Positions 24,919-35,578 are shown, counted from the stretch's first letter. The stretch is DNA of 64,000 bases from Geodermatophilus nigrescens (GCF_900129495.1 NZ_FQVX01000001.1:1426001-1490000); one strand, 5' to 3'. Numbers and translations are program-made. Notes: generated from the letters alone by a model not told the origin.

Positions 24919-25821
24919 ATGACCACCCTCGCCTCCGCACCGGAGCAGACGGCGACCGCGCCGGCCGCCACCCCCACCCGGACCCGCCGCCGCGGCGCCC
25001 GCAAGGTCACCTCCGCCGGGCCGCTCACCCACGTGCTGCTGGTCCTGACCGCGTTCCTGTCGGTCTTCCCGCTGTACTGGACGGCGGTCGCGGCGTCGAA
25101 GACCAACGCCGAGCTCGCCGGCACCCCGCCGCCGTTCCTCCCCGACGCCGACCTGTTCACCAACATCGGCCGGGCCATGGAGGAGGCGCCGATCGGGCTG
25201 GCCATCGTCAACTCGGTCATCGTCGCCGGCTGCATCACGGTGGGCACCGTCCTGTGCAGCACGCTCGCCGGGTTCGCCTTCGCCAAGCTGCGCTTCCGGG
25301 GCAACAAGACGCTGCTCGGGCTGGTGATCGGCACGATGATGGTGCCGACGCAGCTGGCGATCATCCCGCTGTTCATCCTCATCGCCCAGCTGCAGTGGGT
25401 CGACCACCTCCAGGCGGTCGTGCTGCCCACGCTGGTCAGCGCGTTCGGCGTCTTCTTCATGCGGCAGTTCCTGTCGCAGGCGCTGCCCGACGAGCTGCTC
25501 GAGGCCGCCCGCGTCGACGGCGCCTCGACGATGCGGACCTTCTGGTCGGTCGTCGTCCCGGTCGCCCGCCCGGCCATGGCGGTGCTCGCGATGCTCACCT
25601 TCCTCACCGCGTGGAACGACTTCTTCTGGCCGATCATCGCCCTCACGAGCGAGAACCCGACCGTGCAGGTCGCGCTGGCCGGTCTCGGTGGCGGCTACGT
25701 CCCTGACACCGCGGTGATCATGGCCGGCACGCTCGTCGGCACCCTGCCGGTGCTCGTCGTCTTCGTCGTCCTCGGCAAGCAGATCGTCGGCGGCATCATG
25801 CAGGGCGCGGTGAAGGGATGA
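24919..25821 (+). CDS. sugar ABC transporter permease (MalG-like)
   Basis: A 300-residue second permease subunit with six membrane spans. Its EAA loop is EAARVDGASTMRTFWSVVVP. A Shine-Dalgarno AGGAG stands six bases before the ATG. Together with the MalF-like protein it forms the transmembrane channel of the importer. Confidence 0.92.
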   Translation: MTTLASAPEQTATAPAATPTRTRRRGARKVTSAGPLTHVLLVLTAFLSVFPLYWTAVAASKTNAELAGTPPPFLPDADLFTNIGRAMEEAPIGLAIVNSVIVAGCITVGTVLCSTLAGFAFAKLRFRGNKTLLGLVIGTMMVPTQLAIIPLFILIAQLQWVDHLQAVVLPTLVSAFGVFFMRQFLSQALPDELLEAARVDGASTMRTFWSVVVPVARPAMAVLAMLTFLTAWNDFFWPIIALTSENPTVQVALAGLGGGYVPDTAVIMAGTLVGTLPVLVVFVVLGKQIVGGIMQGAVKG

Positions 25822-25874
25822 GGCGCCCGTCCACCCCCGTTCCCCCCACCTCCTGCCCGGAAGGCGCCTGAGCC

Positions 25875-26969
<1,095 letters not shown>

Positions 26970-27082
26970 CGCCCGATCCATCCCCCCACCAGCGACGGCG
27001 TCGCCGCGGCGCCGCCGCGATGGCCCCTGACCTCCGCCCGACCTCCTGCTCCCGATCCCCTGCTCCGAGGAGAACCCCCGCC

Positions 27083-28480
27083 GTGACCACCACCGACGCC
27101 CGCGAGGACCTGCTCGCCGGCCTGACGTTCCCGCCCGGCTTCGTCTTCGGCGCCGCGACCGCCGCGTACCAGATCGAGGGCGCCGTCACCGAGGACGGGC
27201 GGGGCCCCTCGATCTGGGACACCTACAGCCACACGCCCGGCCGCACCTTCCAGGGCCACACCGGCGACGTCGCCGTCGACCACTACCACCGCTACCCGGC
27301 CGACGTGGCGCTGATGGAGGAGCTGGGGCTCTCGGCCTACCGGTTCTCCGTGTCGTGGCCGCGGGTGCTGCCCGAGGGCAGCGGCCGCGTCGAGCAGCGC
27401 GGCCTGGACTTCTACCGGCGGCTGGTCGACGAGCTGCTCGGCGCCGGCGTCGACCCGTGGCTGACGCTGTACCACTGGGACCTGCCGCAGGCGCTGCAGG
27501 ACCGCGGCGGCTGGGCCGACCGCGACACCGCCGAGCGGTTCGCCGACTACGCGGCCGTCGTCGTCGACGCCCTCGGCGACCGGGTGCGGCACTGGTCGAC
27601 GCTCAACGAGCCGATGTGCAGCGCGCTGCTCGGCCACATGAGCGGCCTGCACGCCCCCGGCCTGCAGGACCCGGTCGCCGCCTCGGCCGCCACCCACCAC
27701 CTGCTGCTCGGCCACGGCCTCGCCGCCGGCCGGCTGCGCGCCGCCGGGGTGGACTCGTTCGGCATCACGCTGAACTTCACGCCGATGAACCCGGCCTCGG
27801 ACTCGGCCGCCGACCTCGACGCCGCCCGGCGCCTCGACGGCCAGCAGAACCGGATGTTCCTCGAGCCGGCCGTCAACGGCGAGTACCCGGCCGACGTCGT
27901 CGCCGACCTCGAGGCCGCCGGCGCCCCGCTGCCCATCCGCGACGGCGACCTCGAGGTCATCGCCGCGCCGCTGGACTGGCTGGGCGTCAACTATTACTTC
28001 GAGTCCACCGTGCAGGCGGGCCCGCGCCCCGCGGAGAAGCCGACGTCGTTCATCGGCGGTGAGGACGTCCTCGAGCTCGACCCGGTCGGCGTCACCACCA
28101 CGATGGGCTGGGGCATCAGCCCCGAGGCCTTCACCGACCTGCTGCTGTGGATCGGCTCGCGGGCGCCCGGGGTGCCGCTGGTCATCACCGAGAACGGCTC
28201 GGCGTGGGACGACGTCGTCGACGCCGAGGGCGCGGTGCACGACCCCGAGCGCGTGGACTTCCTGCTCCGCCACCTCGCCGCGATGACCACCGCGATCGAG
28301 AAGGGCGCCGACGTCCGCGGCTACTTCGCCTGGTCGCTGCTGGACAACTTCGAGTGGGCCCGCGGCTACGCCCAGCGCTTCGGGCTGGTGCACGTCGACT
28401 ACGAGACCCAGCGGCGCACCGTCAAGGACAGCGGCCGGGTCTACGCCGAGGTGCTCCGCCGCCACCGCGAGGCGCAGTGA
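27083..28480 (+). CDS. GH1 beta-glucosidase
   Basis: A 465-residue cytoplasmic glycoside hydrolase family 1 enzyme. The N-terminal signature (FPPGFVFGAATAAYQIEG), acid/base Glu176 in WSTLNEP and nucleophile Glu370 in VITENG are all present, so it should release glucose from imported cellobiose or aryl beta-glucosides. No signal peptide. The GTG start follows GAGGAG at a rather long spacing of ten bases. Its stop overlaps the next gene by GTGA. Confidence 0.94.
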   Translation: MTTTDAREDLLAGLTFPPGFVFGAATAAYQIEGAVTEDGRGPSIWDTYSHTPGRTFQGHTGDVAVDHYHRYPADVALMEELGLSAYRFSVSWPRVLPEGSGRVEQRGLDFYRRLVDELLGAGVDPWLTLYHWDLPQALQDRGGWADRDTAERFADYAAVVVDALGDRVRHWSTLNEPMCSALLGHMSGLHAPGLQDPVAASAATHHLLLGHGLAAGRLRAAGVDSFGITLNFTPMNPASDSAADLDAARRLDGQQNRMFLEPAVNGEYPADVVADLEAAGAPLPIRDGDLEVIAAPLDWLGVNYYFESTVQAGPRPAEKPTSFIGGEDVLELDPVGVTTTMGWGISPEAFTDLLLWIGSRAPGVPLVITENGSAWDDVVDAEGAVHDPERVDFLLRHLAAMTTAIEKGADVRGYFAWSLLDNFEWARGYAQRFGLVHVDYETQRRTVKDSGRVYAEVLRRHREAQ

Positions 28481-29214
28481 CGCAGGCATCCCCGGCAGGG
28501 CCGGCGGCCGGTCGCGACCTGACCGGCCGCCGGGTCCTCGTCACCGGCGCCTCCCGCGGCGTCGGGCGGGCCGTCGTCGGCGCCCTGGTGGCCGCCGGCG
28601 CCGACGTGCTCGGCACGGCGCGCGACGCCGGCCGGCTGGACGCCCTCGCCGCCGAGGTGACCGGCCCCGGCCGCTTCGAGCCGCTCGTCGCCGACCTGAC
28701 CGACCCGGCCGCCCCGGCGGTCCTGGCCGAGGCGGTCGCCCGGCGCTGGGGCGGCCTCGACGTCCTGCTCAGCAACGCCGGGGTCATGCTCGCCCGCGAC
28801 GAGCGGTTCGAGGACGAGCCGGCCGGCACGCTGGAGGACACGCTCGCGGTCAACCTCGTGGCCCCGCACCGGCTGGTGCTCGCGCTGCTGCCGTGCCTGC
28901 GGGCCGGGCGCGAGCCGCAGGTGGTGCACGTCAGCTCCGGCGCCGGCACCCGCGACGGCATGGGGGAGCCCGGGATCGGCAGCTACCGGGTGAGCAAGTA
29001 CGCGCTCAACGGGCTGGTGCTCATGCAGGCCGCGCAGCTGCGCGGGGAGGTGGCGGTCAACGCCCTCGACCCGGGCTGGGTGCGCACCGACCTCGGCGGG
29101 CAGTCCGCGCCCGGCACCGTCGAGGAGAGCGCGGCCGGCGCGCTGGCGCTGCTGCGCGAGCCCGCGACCGTCACCGGCCGGATCTTCAAGGACGGCGAGG
29201 AGATCTCGTTCTAG
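28477..29214 (+). CDS. short-chain dehydrogenase/reductase
   Basis: A 245-residue SDR with Rossmann motif TGASRGVG, the NAG motif (SNAGVM) and the catalytic serine and YxxxK (SYRVSKYAL), so an NAD(P)-dependent oxidoreductase. Translationally coupled to the beta-glucosidase through GTGA, which suggests it acts on the same sugar's metabolism or on an aglycone. The substrate is unknown. Confidence 0.9.
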   Translation: MTQASPAGPAAGRDLTGRRVLVTGASRGVGRAVVGALVAAGADVLGTARDAGRLDALAAEVTGPGRFEPLVADLTDPAAPAVLAEAVARRWGGLDVLLSNAGVMLARDERFEDEPAGTLEDTLAVNLVAPHRLVLALLPCLRAGREPQVVHVSSGAGTRDGMGEPGIGSYRVSKYALNGLVLMQAAQLRGEVAVNALDPGWVRTDLGGQSAPGTVEESAAGALALLREPATVTGRIFKDGEEISF

Positions 29215-29237
29215 CCGGGGAGACGCGCCGCCGCGTC

Positions 29238-30209
29238 CTGGACGCGCTGCTGGTCTGCCAGCGGCACTCCTGGGACCAGGGCCTCACCGCCGCCGTCCTC
29301 GACGCCGGCGGTGAGGCCGCGGCGCTGCGCGCGCTCGTCGACGACGCCGTCGCCCGGCAGCTGCCCGACGGCCGGCTGGCCGAGCTCGACCCGGCCTGCA
29401 GCGTCAACGGCGGCGTGGTGGGGGAGTACGTCGACCGGGTGGCCCGCCGCGACGGCGACGCCGGCCTCGCCGCCGCGGCCGCCCGCCAGCGCGACTGGCT
29501 GCTGACCGGCGCGCCCCGCGCCGCCGACGGCACGCTGTTCCACCTGCTCGGCGGCCGCGAGGTGTGGGCCGACACCGTGTTCATGGTGGTGCCGCCGCTG
29601 GCCGCGGCCGGGCACGGGGAGGCCGCGCTCGCGCAGCTGGCCGGGCACCGCGCCCGGCTGCGGCGCCCCGACGGGTTGTGGCGGGCGCGCTGGGACGACG
29701 ACGCCGGCGCGCCGTCCGACGGCCGCGCCTGGGGCACCGGCAACGGCTGGGTGGCCGCGGCGCTCGCCCGGGCGGTGTCCCTCCTGCCGGGGTCAGGGCT
29801 CGCCGCGGAGGCCCGCGCGCACCTCGACGCCTGCCTCGCGCACCGCCGTCCCGACGGGTCGTTCGGGGACGTGCTCGACGACGCCGCCTCCCCGCCGGAC
29901 ACCGCGGTCGCCGCGATGCTCGCCTGGGCCGCGCTCGCCGGCGCGCGCGAGGGGTGGCTGCCGCGCGGGTACGCCGACGTCGGCCGCTCGCTGCTCGCAC
30001 ACGTCGTCGCGGCGCTCGACGTCCTCGGGCGGGTGACCGGCGCCGCGGCCGCGCCCCGGTTCGACCGCCCCGGGCACTCGCCCGAAGCGCAGGCCTGGCT
30101 CCTGCTGGCCGACGCTCAGGCCAGGGCGCTCGCCACGGCGGCCACCTCGTCCGCCACCTCGGCCGCGCAGCCCCAGGAGAGGGTGACGCCGGCGCCGCCG
30201 TGCCCGTAG
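29238..30209 (+). CDS. GH105/GH88-like hydrolase
   Basis: An alpha/alpha-barrel enzyme of the GH88/GH105 unsaturated glycuronyl hydrolase type, about 320 residues. Family features are QRHSWDQGL near the N-terminus, REVWADTVFMVVP, RPDGLWRARWDD and GRAWGTGNGWVAAALA. Relatives (YteR) remove unsaturated sugars left by pectin lyases, in keeping with the sugar operon and perhaps the secreted beta-helix protein. No ATG, GTG or TTG precedes the conserved N-terminus; I give CTG at 29238 as a placeholder, and the true start may be nearer 29214. The last 94 bases overlap the convergent DAO gene. Confidence 0.75.
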   Translation: MDALLVCQRHSWDQGLTAAVLDAGGEAAALRALVDDAVARQLPDGRLAELDPACSVNGGVVGEYVDRVARRDGDAGLAAAAARQRDWLLTGAPRAADGTLFHLLGGREVWADTVFMVVPPLAAAGHGEAALAQLAGHRARLRRPDGLWRARWDDDAGAPSDGRAWGTGNGWVAAALARAVSLLPGSGLAAEARAHLDACLAHRRPDGSFGDVLDDAASPPDTAVAAMLAWAALAGAREGWLPRGYADVGRSLLAHVVAALDVLGRVTGAAAAPRFDRPGHSPEAQAWLLLADAQARALATAATSSATSAAQPQERVTPAPPCP

Positions 30210-31060
30210 CAGGCGACGACCGGCCGCCCGCCGACGTCGAGCCGCTCCAGCCGCACGGTCGGCCGGCCCGGCCGCAGCCCGACCGCCCGCGAGAGCACCG
30301 GCTGCCCGCGCAGCGCCGGGACCAGCGCGCACGCCCGCTCCAGGATCGCCGCCTCCACCGCCGGGTCGGGCTCGCGGCCGGTGGCGCCCTCGACCGCCGT
30401 CCCGCCGACGACGACGTCGCGGCCGCGGGGGACGACGTAGGTCAGCCCGGCCGGGCCCTCCTCGTCGAGCAGCCACTCGCCGATCCCGGGGTCGGCGAGG
30501 CGCACGACCTGGCCCTGCACGGGGACGCCGGTGTCGTCGCCGAGCAGCGGCCCGGACGCCAGGCCCGCGGCCACCACGACGACGTCGCCGGGCACGCCGT
30601 CCAGCGCGTCCACCCGGCCGGGCACGGTGGTCACGCCGGCCGCGGCGCACGCGGCGGCCAGCCAGGGGAGGTAGTCGCCGGTGTCGACCACCGGCAGCGT
30701 GCAGCGAGTGCCGGCGGGGACGCCCGGCGGCAGCTCCTCCGGCGTCGCCGGCCGCACGCCCGGGATGCCCGGCGTCCACCACGGGTCGGGGTCGGGCGTG
30801 CGGTGCAGGTAGGTGCCCGGGCGCATCCGCACGCCGGAGGCCGGGTCGCCGGCCAGCGCGGTGAGCACGCCGAGGGAGGTGGCGCCCCACCGCAGGACGG
30901 CGTCGGCGGGGGCGGCCCGGTAGGGGAACCAGATGGCGGCGGCCACGGCGGAGGTGGTCGCCGCCCACGGGTCGGCGGTGTGCAGCCGGACCCGGTGGCC
31001 GGCCCGCGCGAGCTCGAGCGCGCAGGTCAGGCCGACCACCCCGCCGCCGACGACGGCCAC
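30116..31060 (-). CDS. D-amino-acid oxidase-type FAD oxidoreductase
   Basis: A 314-residue flavoprotein with an N-terminal dinucleotide-binding motif (VAVVGGGVVGLTCALELARAGHRV) and the DAO fold: IWFPYRA, PVQGQVVRL, TYVVPRG and a final RPTVRLE...YGHGGAGVTLSWG block. It likely oxidises a D-amino acid to the keto acid with FAD and oxygen. The GTG at 31060 lies 38 bases after the aceE stop on the same strand. Its 3' end overlaps the convergent hydrolase gene. Confidence 0.88.
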   Translation of the reverse strand: MAVVGGGVVGLTCALELARAGHRVRLHTADPWAATTSAVAAAIWFPYRAAPADAVLRWGATSLGVLTALAGDPASGVRMRPGTYLHRTPDPDPWWTPGIPGVRPATPEELPPGVPAGTRCTLPVVDTGDYLPWLAAACAAAGVTTVPGRVDALDGVPGDVVVVAAGLASGPLLGDDTGVPVQGQVVRLADPGIGEWLLDEEGPAGLTYVVPRGRDVVVGGTAVEGATGREPDPAVEAAILERACALVPALRGQPVLSRAVGLRPGRPTVRLERLDVGGRPVVACYGHGGAGVTLSWGCAAEVADEVAAVASALA

Positions 31061-31098
31061 CGTGAGGTGGCCGCCGCCGGCGGCGGGCCGGTGCCCGC

Positions 31099-33897
31099 TC
31101 AGGTGGCCGGGCTCGGGTCGGTCCGCTCCTCGGCCGGGGCGGCCTGCACGTCGCGGATCCGGTACTTCTCGACCGCCTCGCGGACCGTCGAGCGCTCGAC
31201 CAGCCCGCGGTCGGCCAGCGCGCCCAGCGTCCGGACGACGATCGACTCGGCGTCGACGTGGAAGTGCCGCCGCAGCGCCGGGCGGGTGTCGGACAGACCG
31301 AACCCGTCGGTGCCCAGCGTCGCCATGCCGCCCGGGACGAACGGGGCGATCAGGTCGGGCACCGCGCGCATCCAGTCCGACACCGCCACGACCGGGCCCT
31401 CGGCGTCCTGCAGCCGCTGGGTCACGTAGGGCACCTGCGGGTCGTCCTCGGGGTGCAGGAAGTTGTGCTCGGTGACTGCGTCGGCCTGTCGGCGCAGCTC
31501 GTTCCACGACGTCACCGACCACACGTCGGCCGACACGCCCCAGTCCTCGCGCAGCAGCTCCTGCGCCCGCAGCGCCCACGGCACCGCGACGCCCGACGCC
31601 AGCACCTGCGCCCGGTGCCCCTCGCCGGAGCCGGGGGCGTAGAGGTACATGCCGGCGAGCAGGCCCTGCACGTCCAGGCCCTCGGGCTCGGCCGGCTGCT
31701 GGAACGGCTCGTTGTAGACCGTCAGGTAGTACATGACGTCGGGGCTGCGGTGCCCGCCCAGCGGCGCGCCCGGGTCCTCGCCGTACATGCGGGCCAGCGC
31801 GTCCTTGACGATGTGGCCGACCTCGTAGGAGAAGGCCGGGTCGTAGGACACGACGGCGGGGTTGGTCTGCGCCAGCAGCAGCGAGTGGCCGTCCTCGTGC
31901 TGCAGGCCCTCGCCGTTGAGCGTCGTCCGCCCGGCGGTGGCGCCGAGGACGAAGCCGCGGGTCATCTGGTCGGCGGCCGCCCAGAACGAGTCGCCGGTCC
32001 GCTGGAACCCGAACATCGAGTAGAAGATGTAGATCGGGATCATCGGCTCGCCGTGCGTGGCGTACGACGTGCCGACCGCGGTGAACGACGCCGTCGACCC
32101 GGCCTCGTTGATGCCCTCGTGCAGGATCACGCCCTGCTCGGACTCCTTGTAGGCCAGCATCAGCTCGCGGTCGACCGAGGTGTAGCGCTGGCCGGCCGGG
32201 TTGTAGATCTTCTGCGACGGGAAGAGGCTGTCCATCCCGAAGGTGCGGGCCTCGTCCGGGATGATCGGCACGAAGCGCGGGCCGAGCTCCTTGTCCTTGA
32301 GCAGCTCCTTGAGCAGGCGGACGAACGCCATCGTCGTCGCCACCTCCTGCTTGCCGGAACCGCGGCGCAGGACGTCGAGGGCCTTGTCGTCGGGCGCCTT
32401 GAGCGTCTTGAACTCCGAGCGCCGCCGGGGCACCGCCCCGCCCAGGGCGCGCCGCCGCTCGAGCATGTACTGCATCTCGTCGGAGTCGGGAGCCGGCTTG
32501 TAGTAGGGCGGCAGCGTCTTGTCGAGCTGCTCGTCGGGGATGGGCAGGTAGAGCCGGTCGCGGAAGGCGGCGAGGTCCTCGGCGGTCAGCTTCTTCATCT
32601 GGTGGGTGGAGTTGCGGCCCTCGAAGTGGCTGCCGAGGGTCCAGCCCTTGATCGTCTTGGCGAGGATGACCGTGGGCTGGCCCTTGTGCTCCACGGCCGC
32701 CTTGAACGCCGCGTAGACCTTGCGGTAGTCGTGGCCGCCGCGGGAGAGGTCCCAGACCTCCTTGTCGCTCATGCCCTCGACGAGCTTGCGCGTGCGCGGG
32801 TCACGGCCGAAGAAGTGCTCGCGGACGAACGCGCCGTCCTCGGCCTTGTAGGTCTGGTAGTCGCCGTCGGGCGTCTGGTTCATGAGGTTGACCAGCGCGC
32901 CGTCGCGGTCGGCGGCCAGCAGGGCGTCCCACTCGCGGCCCCACACCACCTTGATCACGTTCCAGCCGGCGCCGCGGAAGAACGACTCCAGCTCCTGGAT
33001 GACCTTGCCGTTGCCGCGCACCGGGCCGTCGAGCCGCTGCAGGTTGCAGTTGACGACGAAGGTGAGGTTGTCCAGCTCCTCGCGGGCGGCCAGGCCGATG
33101 AGACCGAGCGACTCGGGCTCGTCCATCTCGCCGTCGCCGAGGAACGCCCACACGTGCTGGTCGGAGGTGTCCTTGACGCCGCGGGAGTGCAGGTAGCGGT
33201 TGAACCGCGCCTGGTAGATCGCGTTCATCGGGCCGAGGCCCATGGACACGGTCGGGAACTCCCAGAAGTCCGGCATCAGCCGCGGGTGCGGGTAGCTCGA
33301 CAGCCCGCCGCCCGGGTGACTGACCTCCTGGCGGAAGCCGTCGAGCTGGTCCTCGGACAGCCGGCCCTCGAGGTAGGCGCGGGCGTAGATGCCGGGGGAG
33401 GCGTGGCCCTGGAACCAGATCTGGTCGCCGCCGCCGGGGTGGTCCTTGCCGCGGAAGAAGTGGTTGAAGCCGACCTCGTAGAGGCTGGCGGAGGAGGCGT
33501 AGGAGGAGATGTGCCCGCCGACGCCGATGCCCGGCCGCTGCGCGCGGTGGACCATGATCGCGGCGTTCCACCGGATGTAGGCGCGGATGCGCCGCTCGAC
33601 GTGCTCGTCGCCGGGGAAGTAGGGCTCCCGCTCGGGCGGGATCGTGTTGATGTAGTCGGTGCTGCGGAGGGCCGGGACGCCGACCTGCTGCTCACGGCTG
33701 CGCTGCAGCATCTTGAGCATGAGGTAGCGGGCGCGCCCGCGGCCTGCGTGCTCGACGACGCTGTCGAGCGACTCCACCCACTCCTGGGTCTCGTCGGGAT
33801 CGGTGTCGACCAGCTGGCTGGGCAGTCCGTCGGTGATGACCGCGCGTGGCTGGCCGGCGTCGCGGGTGGGGTCCCCACCCTGCTGCGGTGCGCTCAT
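31099..33897 (-). CDS. aceE: pyruvate dehydrogenase E1 component, homodimeric type
   Basis: A 932-residue AceE, close to the length of the Mycobacterium tuberculosis enzyme. It decarboxylates pyruvate with thiamine diphosphate and acylates the E2 lipoyl domains. The ThDP motif begins [10 protein letters not shown], and long conserved stretches such as [20 protein letters not shown] and [10 protein letters not shown] fix the identity. The ATG at 33897 was chosen over longer frames because the N-terminus then matches the family. Divergent from DUF3052; this arrangement is shared with mycobacteria. Confidence 0.97.
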   Translation of the reverse strand: MSAPQQGGDPTRDAGQPRAVITDGLPSQLVDTDPDETQEWVESLDSVVEHAGRGRARYLMLKMLQRSREQQVGVPALRSTDYINTIPPEREPYFPGDEHVERRIRAYIRWNAAIMVHRAQRPGIGVGGHISSYASSASLYEVGFNHFFRGKDHPGGGDQIWFQGHASPGIYARAYLEGRLSEDQLDGFRQEVSHPGGGLSSYPHPRLMPDFWEFPTVSMGLGPMNAIYQARFNRYLHSRGVKDTSDQHVWAFLGDGEMDEPESLGLIGLAAREELDNLTFVVNCNLQRLDGPVRGNGKVIQELESFFRGAGWNVIKVVWGREWDALLAADRDGALVNLMNQTPDGDYQTYKAEDGAFVREHFFGRDPRTRKLVEGMSDKEVWDLSRGGHDYRKVYAAFKAAVEHKGQPTVILAKTIKGWTLGSHFEGRNSTHQMKKLTAEDLAAFRDRLYLPIPDEQLDKTLPPYYKPAPDSDEMQYMLERRRALGGAVPRRRSEFKTLKAPDDKALDVLRRGSGKQEVATTMAFVRLLKELLKDKELGPRFVPIIPDEARTFGMDSLFPSQKIYNPAGQRYTSVDRELMLAYKESEQGVILHEGINEAGSTASFTAVGTSYATHGEPMIPIYIFYSMFGFQRTGDSFWAAADQMTRGFVLGATAGRTTLNGEGLQHEDGHSLLLAQTNPAVVSYDPAFSYEVGHIVKDALARMYGEDPGAPLGGHRSPDVMYYLTVYNEPFQQPAEPEGLDVQGLLAGMYLYAPGSGEGHRAQVLASGVAVPWALRAQELLREDWGVSADVWSVTSWNELRRQADAVTEHNFLHPEDDPQVPYVTQRLQDAEGPVVAVSDWMRAVPDLIAPFVPGGMATLGTDGFGLSDTRPALRRHFHVDAESIVVRTLGALADRGLVERSTVREAVEKYRIRDVQAAPAEERTDPSPAT

Positions 33898-34072
33898 GGC
33901 CCCATCGTCTCGCGCCGGGCGTCCCCGCGTCACGTACAGGTCCCGAGTCGGCCACGTCGGCGCCTGCAGACGGGCCTCCGCGACGGCTTGCGCCTGACCA
34001 GGCATGCCCTACGCTCCTGCCCACGTGCACCGACGCCGTCGGGACCGCGCGTCCGGGTCCGAGAGGGGTGAC

Positions 34073-34213
34073 ATGACCAGGCTGCGGGTGACATCCCCGC
34101 CGGTCGTGTCCGCCGTGGGCCTGCACACCCCCCACGCACGCGCGCTGCGCGGTCGCGTGCCCGCCGGTCGGCGACCGGACACCATCGGACCTTCGGAGGA
34201 ACAGCAGGGATGA
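34073..34213 (+). CDS. candidate small upstream ORF coupled to DUF3052
   Basis: A 46-codon frame starting ATG at 34073 behind GAGAGGGGTG and ending in a TGA that overlaps the DUF3052 ATG (ATGA). The peptide (MTRLRVTSPPVVSAVGLH, then Arg/Pro-rich) resembles nothing I recognise. The good ribosome-binding site and coupling overlap favour real translation, but it may be chance in GC-rich DNA since DUF3052 has its own GGAGGAA signal. Confidence 0.35.
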   Translation: MTRLRVTSPPVVSAVGLHTPHARALRGRVPAGRRPDTIGPSEEQQG

Positions 34214-34635
34214 GCGTCGACTCGGGCAGCGCCAGCATGGCGGCCCGGCTGGGCATCAAGCCGGGCATGGTCGTGCAGGAGCTCGGCTGGGACGAGGACG
34301 CCGACGACGACCTGCGGGACTCGATCGTCGAGGCCTCGGGCAGCGACATGGTCGACGAGGACACCGACGAGGTCGCCGACGTCGTCCTCCTCTGGTGGCG
34401 CGAGGACGACGGCGACCTCTTCGACGCCCTCACCGACGCCCTGACCTCGCTGGCCGACGAGGGCGTCGTCTGGCTGCTGGTGCCCAAGTCCGGGCGACCC
34501 GGCCACGTCGAGCCCGGCGACGTCACCGAGGTGGCACCCACCGCGGGCCTGTCGCAGACCAGCAGCATCTCCGCGGCCAAGGACTGGTCGGGCATCCGGC
34601 TGGTCACCCCGAAGGCCGCCCGCTCCCGCCGCTAG
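34210..34635 (+). CDS. DUF3052 family protein
   Basis: A 141-residue acidic protein of the DUF3052 family (Rv2239c homologue), conserved in actinobacteria next to aceE and of unknown function. Diagnostic parts are LGIKPGMVVQELGWDEDADD and VVWLLVPKSGRPGHVEP. No membrane or catalytic motif. It is divergent from aceE, with about 310 bases of shared upstream sequence, and is followed at once by a dispersed stem-loop element. Confidence 0.88.
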   Translation: MSVDSGSASMAARLGIKPGMVVQELGWDEDADDDLRDSIVEASGSDMVDEDTDEVADVVLLWWREDDGDLFDALTDALTSLADEGVVWLLVPKSGRPGHVEPGDVTEVAPTAGLSQTSSISAAKDWSGIRLVTPKAARSRR

Positions 34636-34638
34636 GAC

Positions 34639-34698
34639 GAAGGACCCCCTCGCTCCCCACCGCTCGCACGCTCGCGGCGGGCCCCTGCGAGGCGGCCG
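34639..34698 (+). repeat. 60-bp dispersed stem-loop element, copy A
   Basis: Starts with GAAGGACC three bases after the DUF3052 stop and ends with GGCCG, 60 bases in all. Outer arms CCTCGC/GCGAGG and an inner CCGC/GCGG pair fold it into a single long hairpin around TCGCACGCTC. It matches copies at 53105 and 59480. It should act as a terminator or 3'-end stabiliser before ahpE. Confidence 0.85.
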
Positions 34699-34722
34699 GT
34701 TCCAGCACGTCACCATGGGGGC

Positions 34723-35184
34723 ATGACCCTCTCCGTCGGCGACGCCGCGCCCGAGTTCAGCCTGCCCGACCAGGACCGCCAGGTCGTCTCCCTCGCGGAC
34801 CTGCGCGGCCGGCCGGTCCTCGTCGTCTTCTACCCGTTCGCCTTCTCCGGCATCTGCACCGGCGAGCTCTGCCAGCTGCGCGACGAGCTGACCACCTACA
34901 CCGACGCCGGCGTGCAGGTCGTGGCCGTCAGCACCGACCCGGTGTTCAGCCTCAAGGCGTTCAAGGCCCAGGAGGGCTTCGACTTCCCGCTGCTGTCGGA
35001 CTTCTGGCCGCACGGGGCCACCGCCCAGGCCTACGGCGTGTTCAACGACAAGGCCGGCATGGCGCTGCGCGGGACGTTCCTCGTCGACGCCGAGGGGAAG
35101 ATCGCCTTCGCCGAGGTCAACTCGCCCGGCGACGCCCGCGAGCAGTCCGGCTGGAAGGACGCCGTCGCGGCGCTGGCCGCCTGA
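34723..35184 (+). CDS. ahpE: one-Cys peroxiredoxin AhpE
   Basis: A 153-residue thioredoxin-fold peroxidase. The peroxidatic Cys45 sits in PFAFSGICTGEL, with Pro38 as the conserved proline; a further Cys50 is present. It reduces hydrogen and organic peroxides, probably recycled by mycothiol or mycoredoxin as for mycobacterial AhpE. Context aceE-DUF3052-AhpE matches Rv2241-Rv2239c-Rv2238c, supporting the symbol. Followed by tRNA-Val. Confidence 0.92.
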   Translation: MTLSVGDAAPEFSLPDQDRQVVSLADLRGRPVLVVFYPFAFSGICTGELCQLRDELTTYTDAGVQVVAVSTDPVFSLKAFKAQEGFDFPLLSDFWPHGATAQAYGVFNDKAGMALRGTFLVDAEGKIAFAEVNSPGDAREQSGWKDAVAALAA

Positions 35185-35222
35185 GCGGGATCCCCGTCCG
35201 GGGCCTCTACCCTGGTCGGGCG

Positions 35223-35294
35223 GGGCGCGTAGCTCAGCGGGAGAGCTCTCGCCTTACAAGCGAGCGGTCGCAGGTTCGATCCCTGCCGCGCCCA
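35223..35294 (+). tRNA. tRNA-Val (UAC anticodon)
   Basis: A 72-base cloverleaf: acceptor GGGCGCG/CGCGCCC, anticodon stem CTCGC/GCGAG with loop CTTACAA (anticodon UAC), T-arm GCAGG/CCTGC with loop TTCGATC, discriminator A. CCA is not encoded. All stems pair without mismatch. Confidence 0.96.
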
Positions 35295-35394
35295 CCCACC
35301 CGTCCTCCCGCCGTCGAGCGGTCGCCTGCCGGGGTCCCCGCCGGGCGGAGACCCCGGTCCGTGACCACTCGGCGCATGGGATCGCGCCCGTTGT

Positions 35395-35437
35395 CGACCT
35401 GCGGTCGTCTCGGGCCTGCCGAGACAGCCGTAGGTCG
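35395..35437 (+). terminator. imperfect 19-bp hairpin downstream of tRNA-Val
   Basis: CGACCTGCGGTCGTCTCGG (35395-35413) faces CCGAGACAGCCGTAGGTCG (35419-35437) around a five-base loop, with one G-U pair and two mismatched positions. It may end the tRNA transcript, although it lies 100 bases downstream, or belong to an unknown structured RNA together with the nested palindrome that follows. Confidence 0.5.
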
Positions 35438-35487
35438 CCACGCCGCGGTGGCGAAGGGGCCGCGGTGTCGACGCGGCCCATCGCCAG

Positions 35488-35537
35488 TGTTCCTCGTGCA
35501 CCGCCGGTGCTATAGCACGGGCAGTGCACGAGGAGCA
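35488..35537. other. nested palindromes between tRNA-Val and lipase gene
   Basis: An outer inverted repeat, TGTTCCTCGTGCAC (35488-35501) against GTGCACGAGGAGCA (35524-35537), 13 of 14 pairs, encloses the perfect 12-base palindrome GTGCTATAGCAC (35507-35518). It ends about 40 bases before the convergent lipase stop, so it may be a bidirectional terminator; the inner AT-containing palindrome could instead be a protein-binding site. Confidence 0.55.
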
Positions 35538-35578
35538 CCGGCAGTGCGACGACGGCCGACGGTCGACGCGCCCCGGCG

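Noticed and set aside
35254-35538. Minus-strand frame containing AGIEPATAR
   Set aside because: This peptide is the well-known spurious translation of a tRNA gene's reverse strand; the DNA is tRNA-Val plus structured intergenic sequence.
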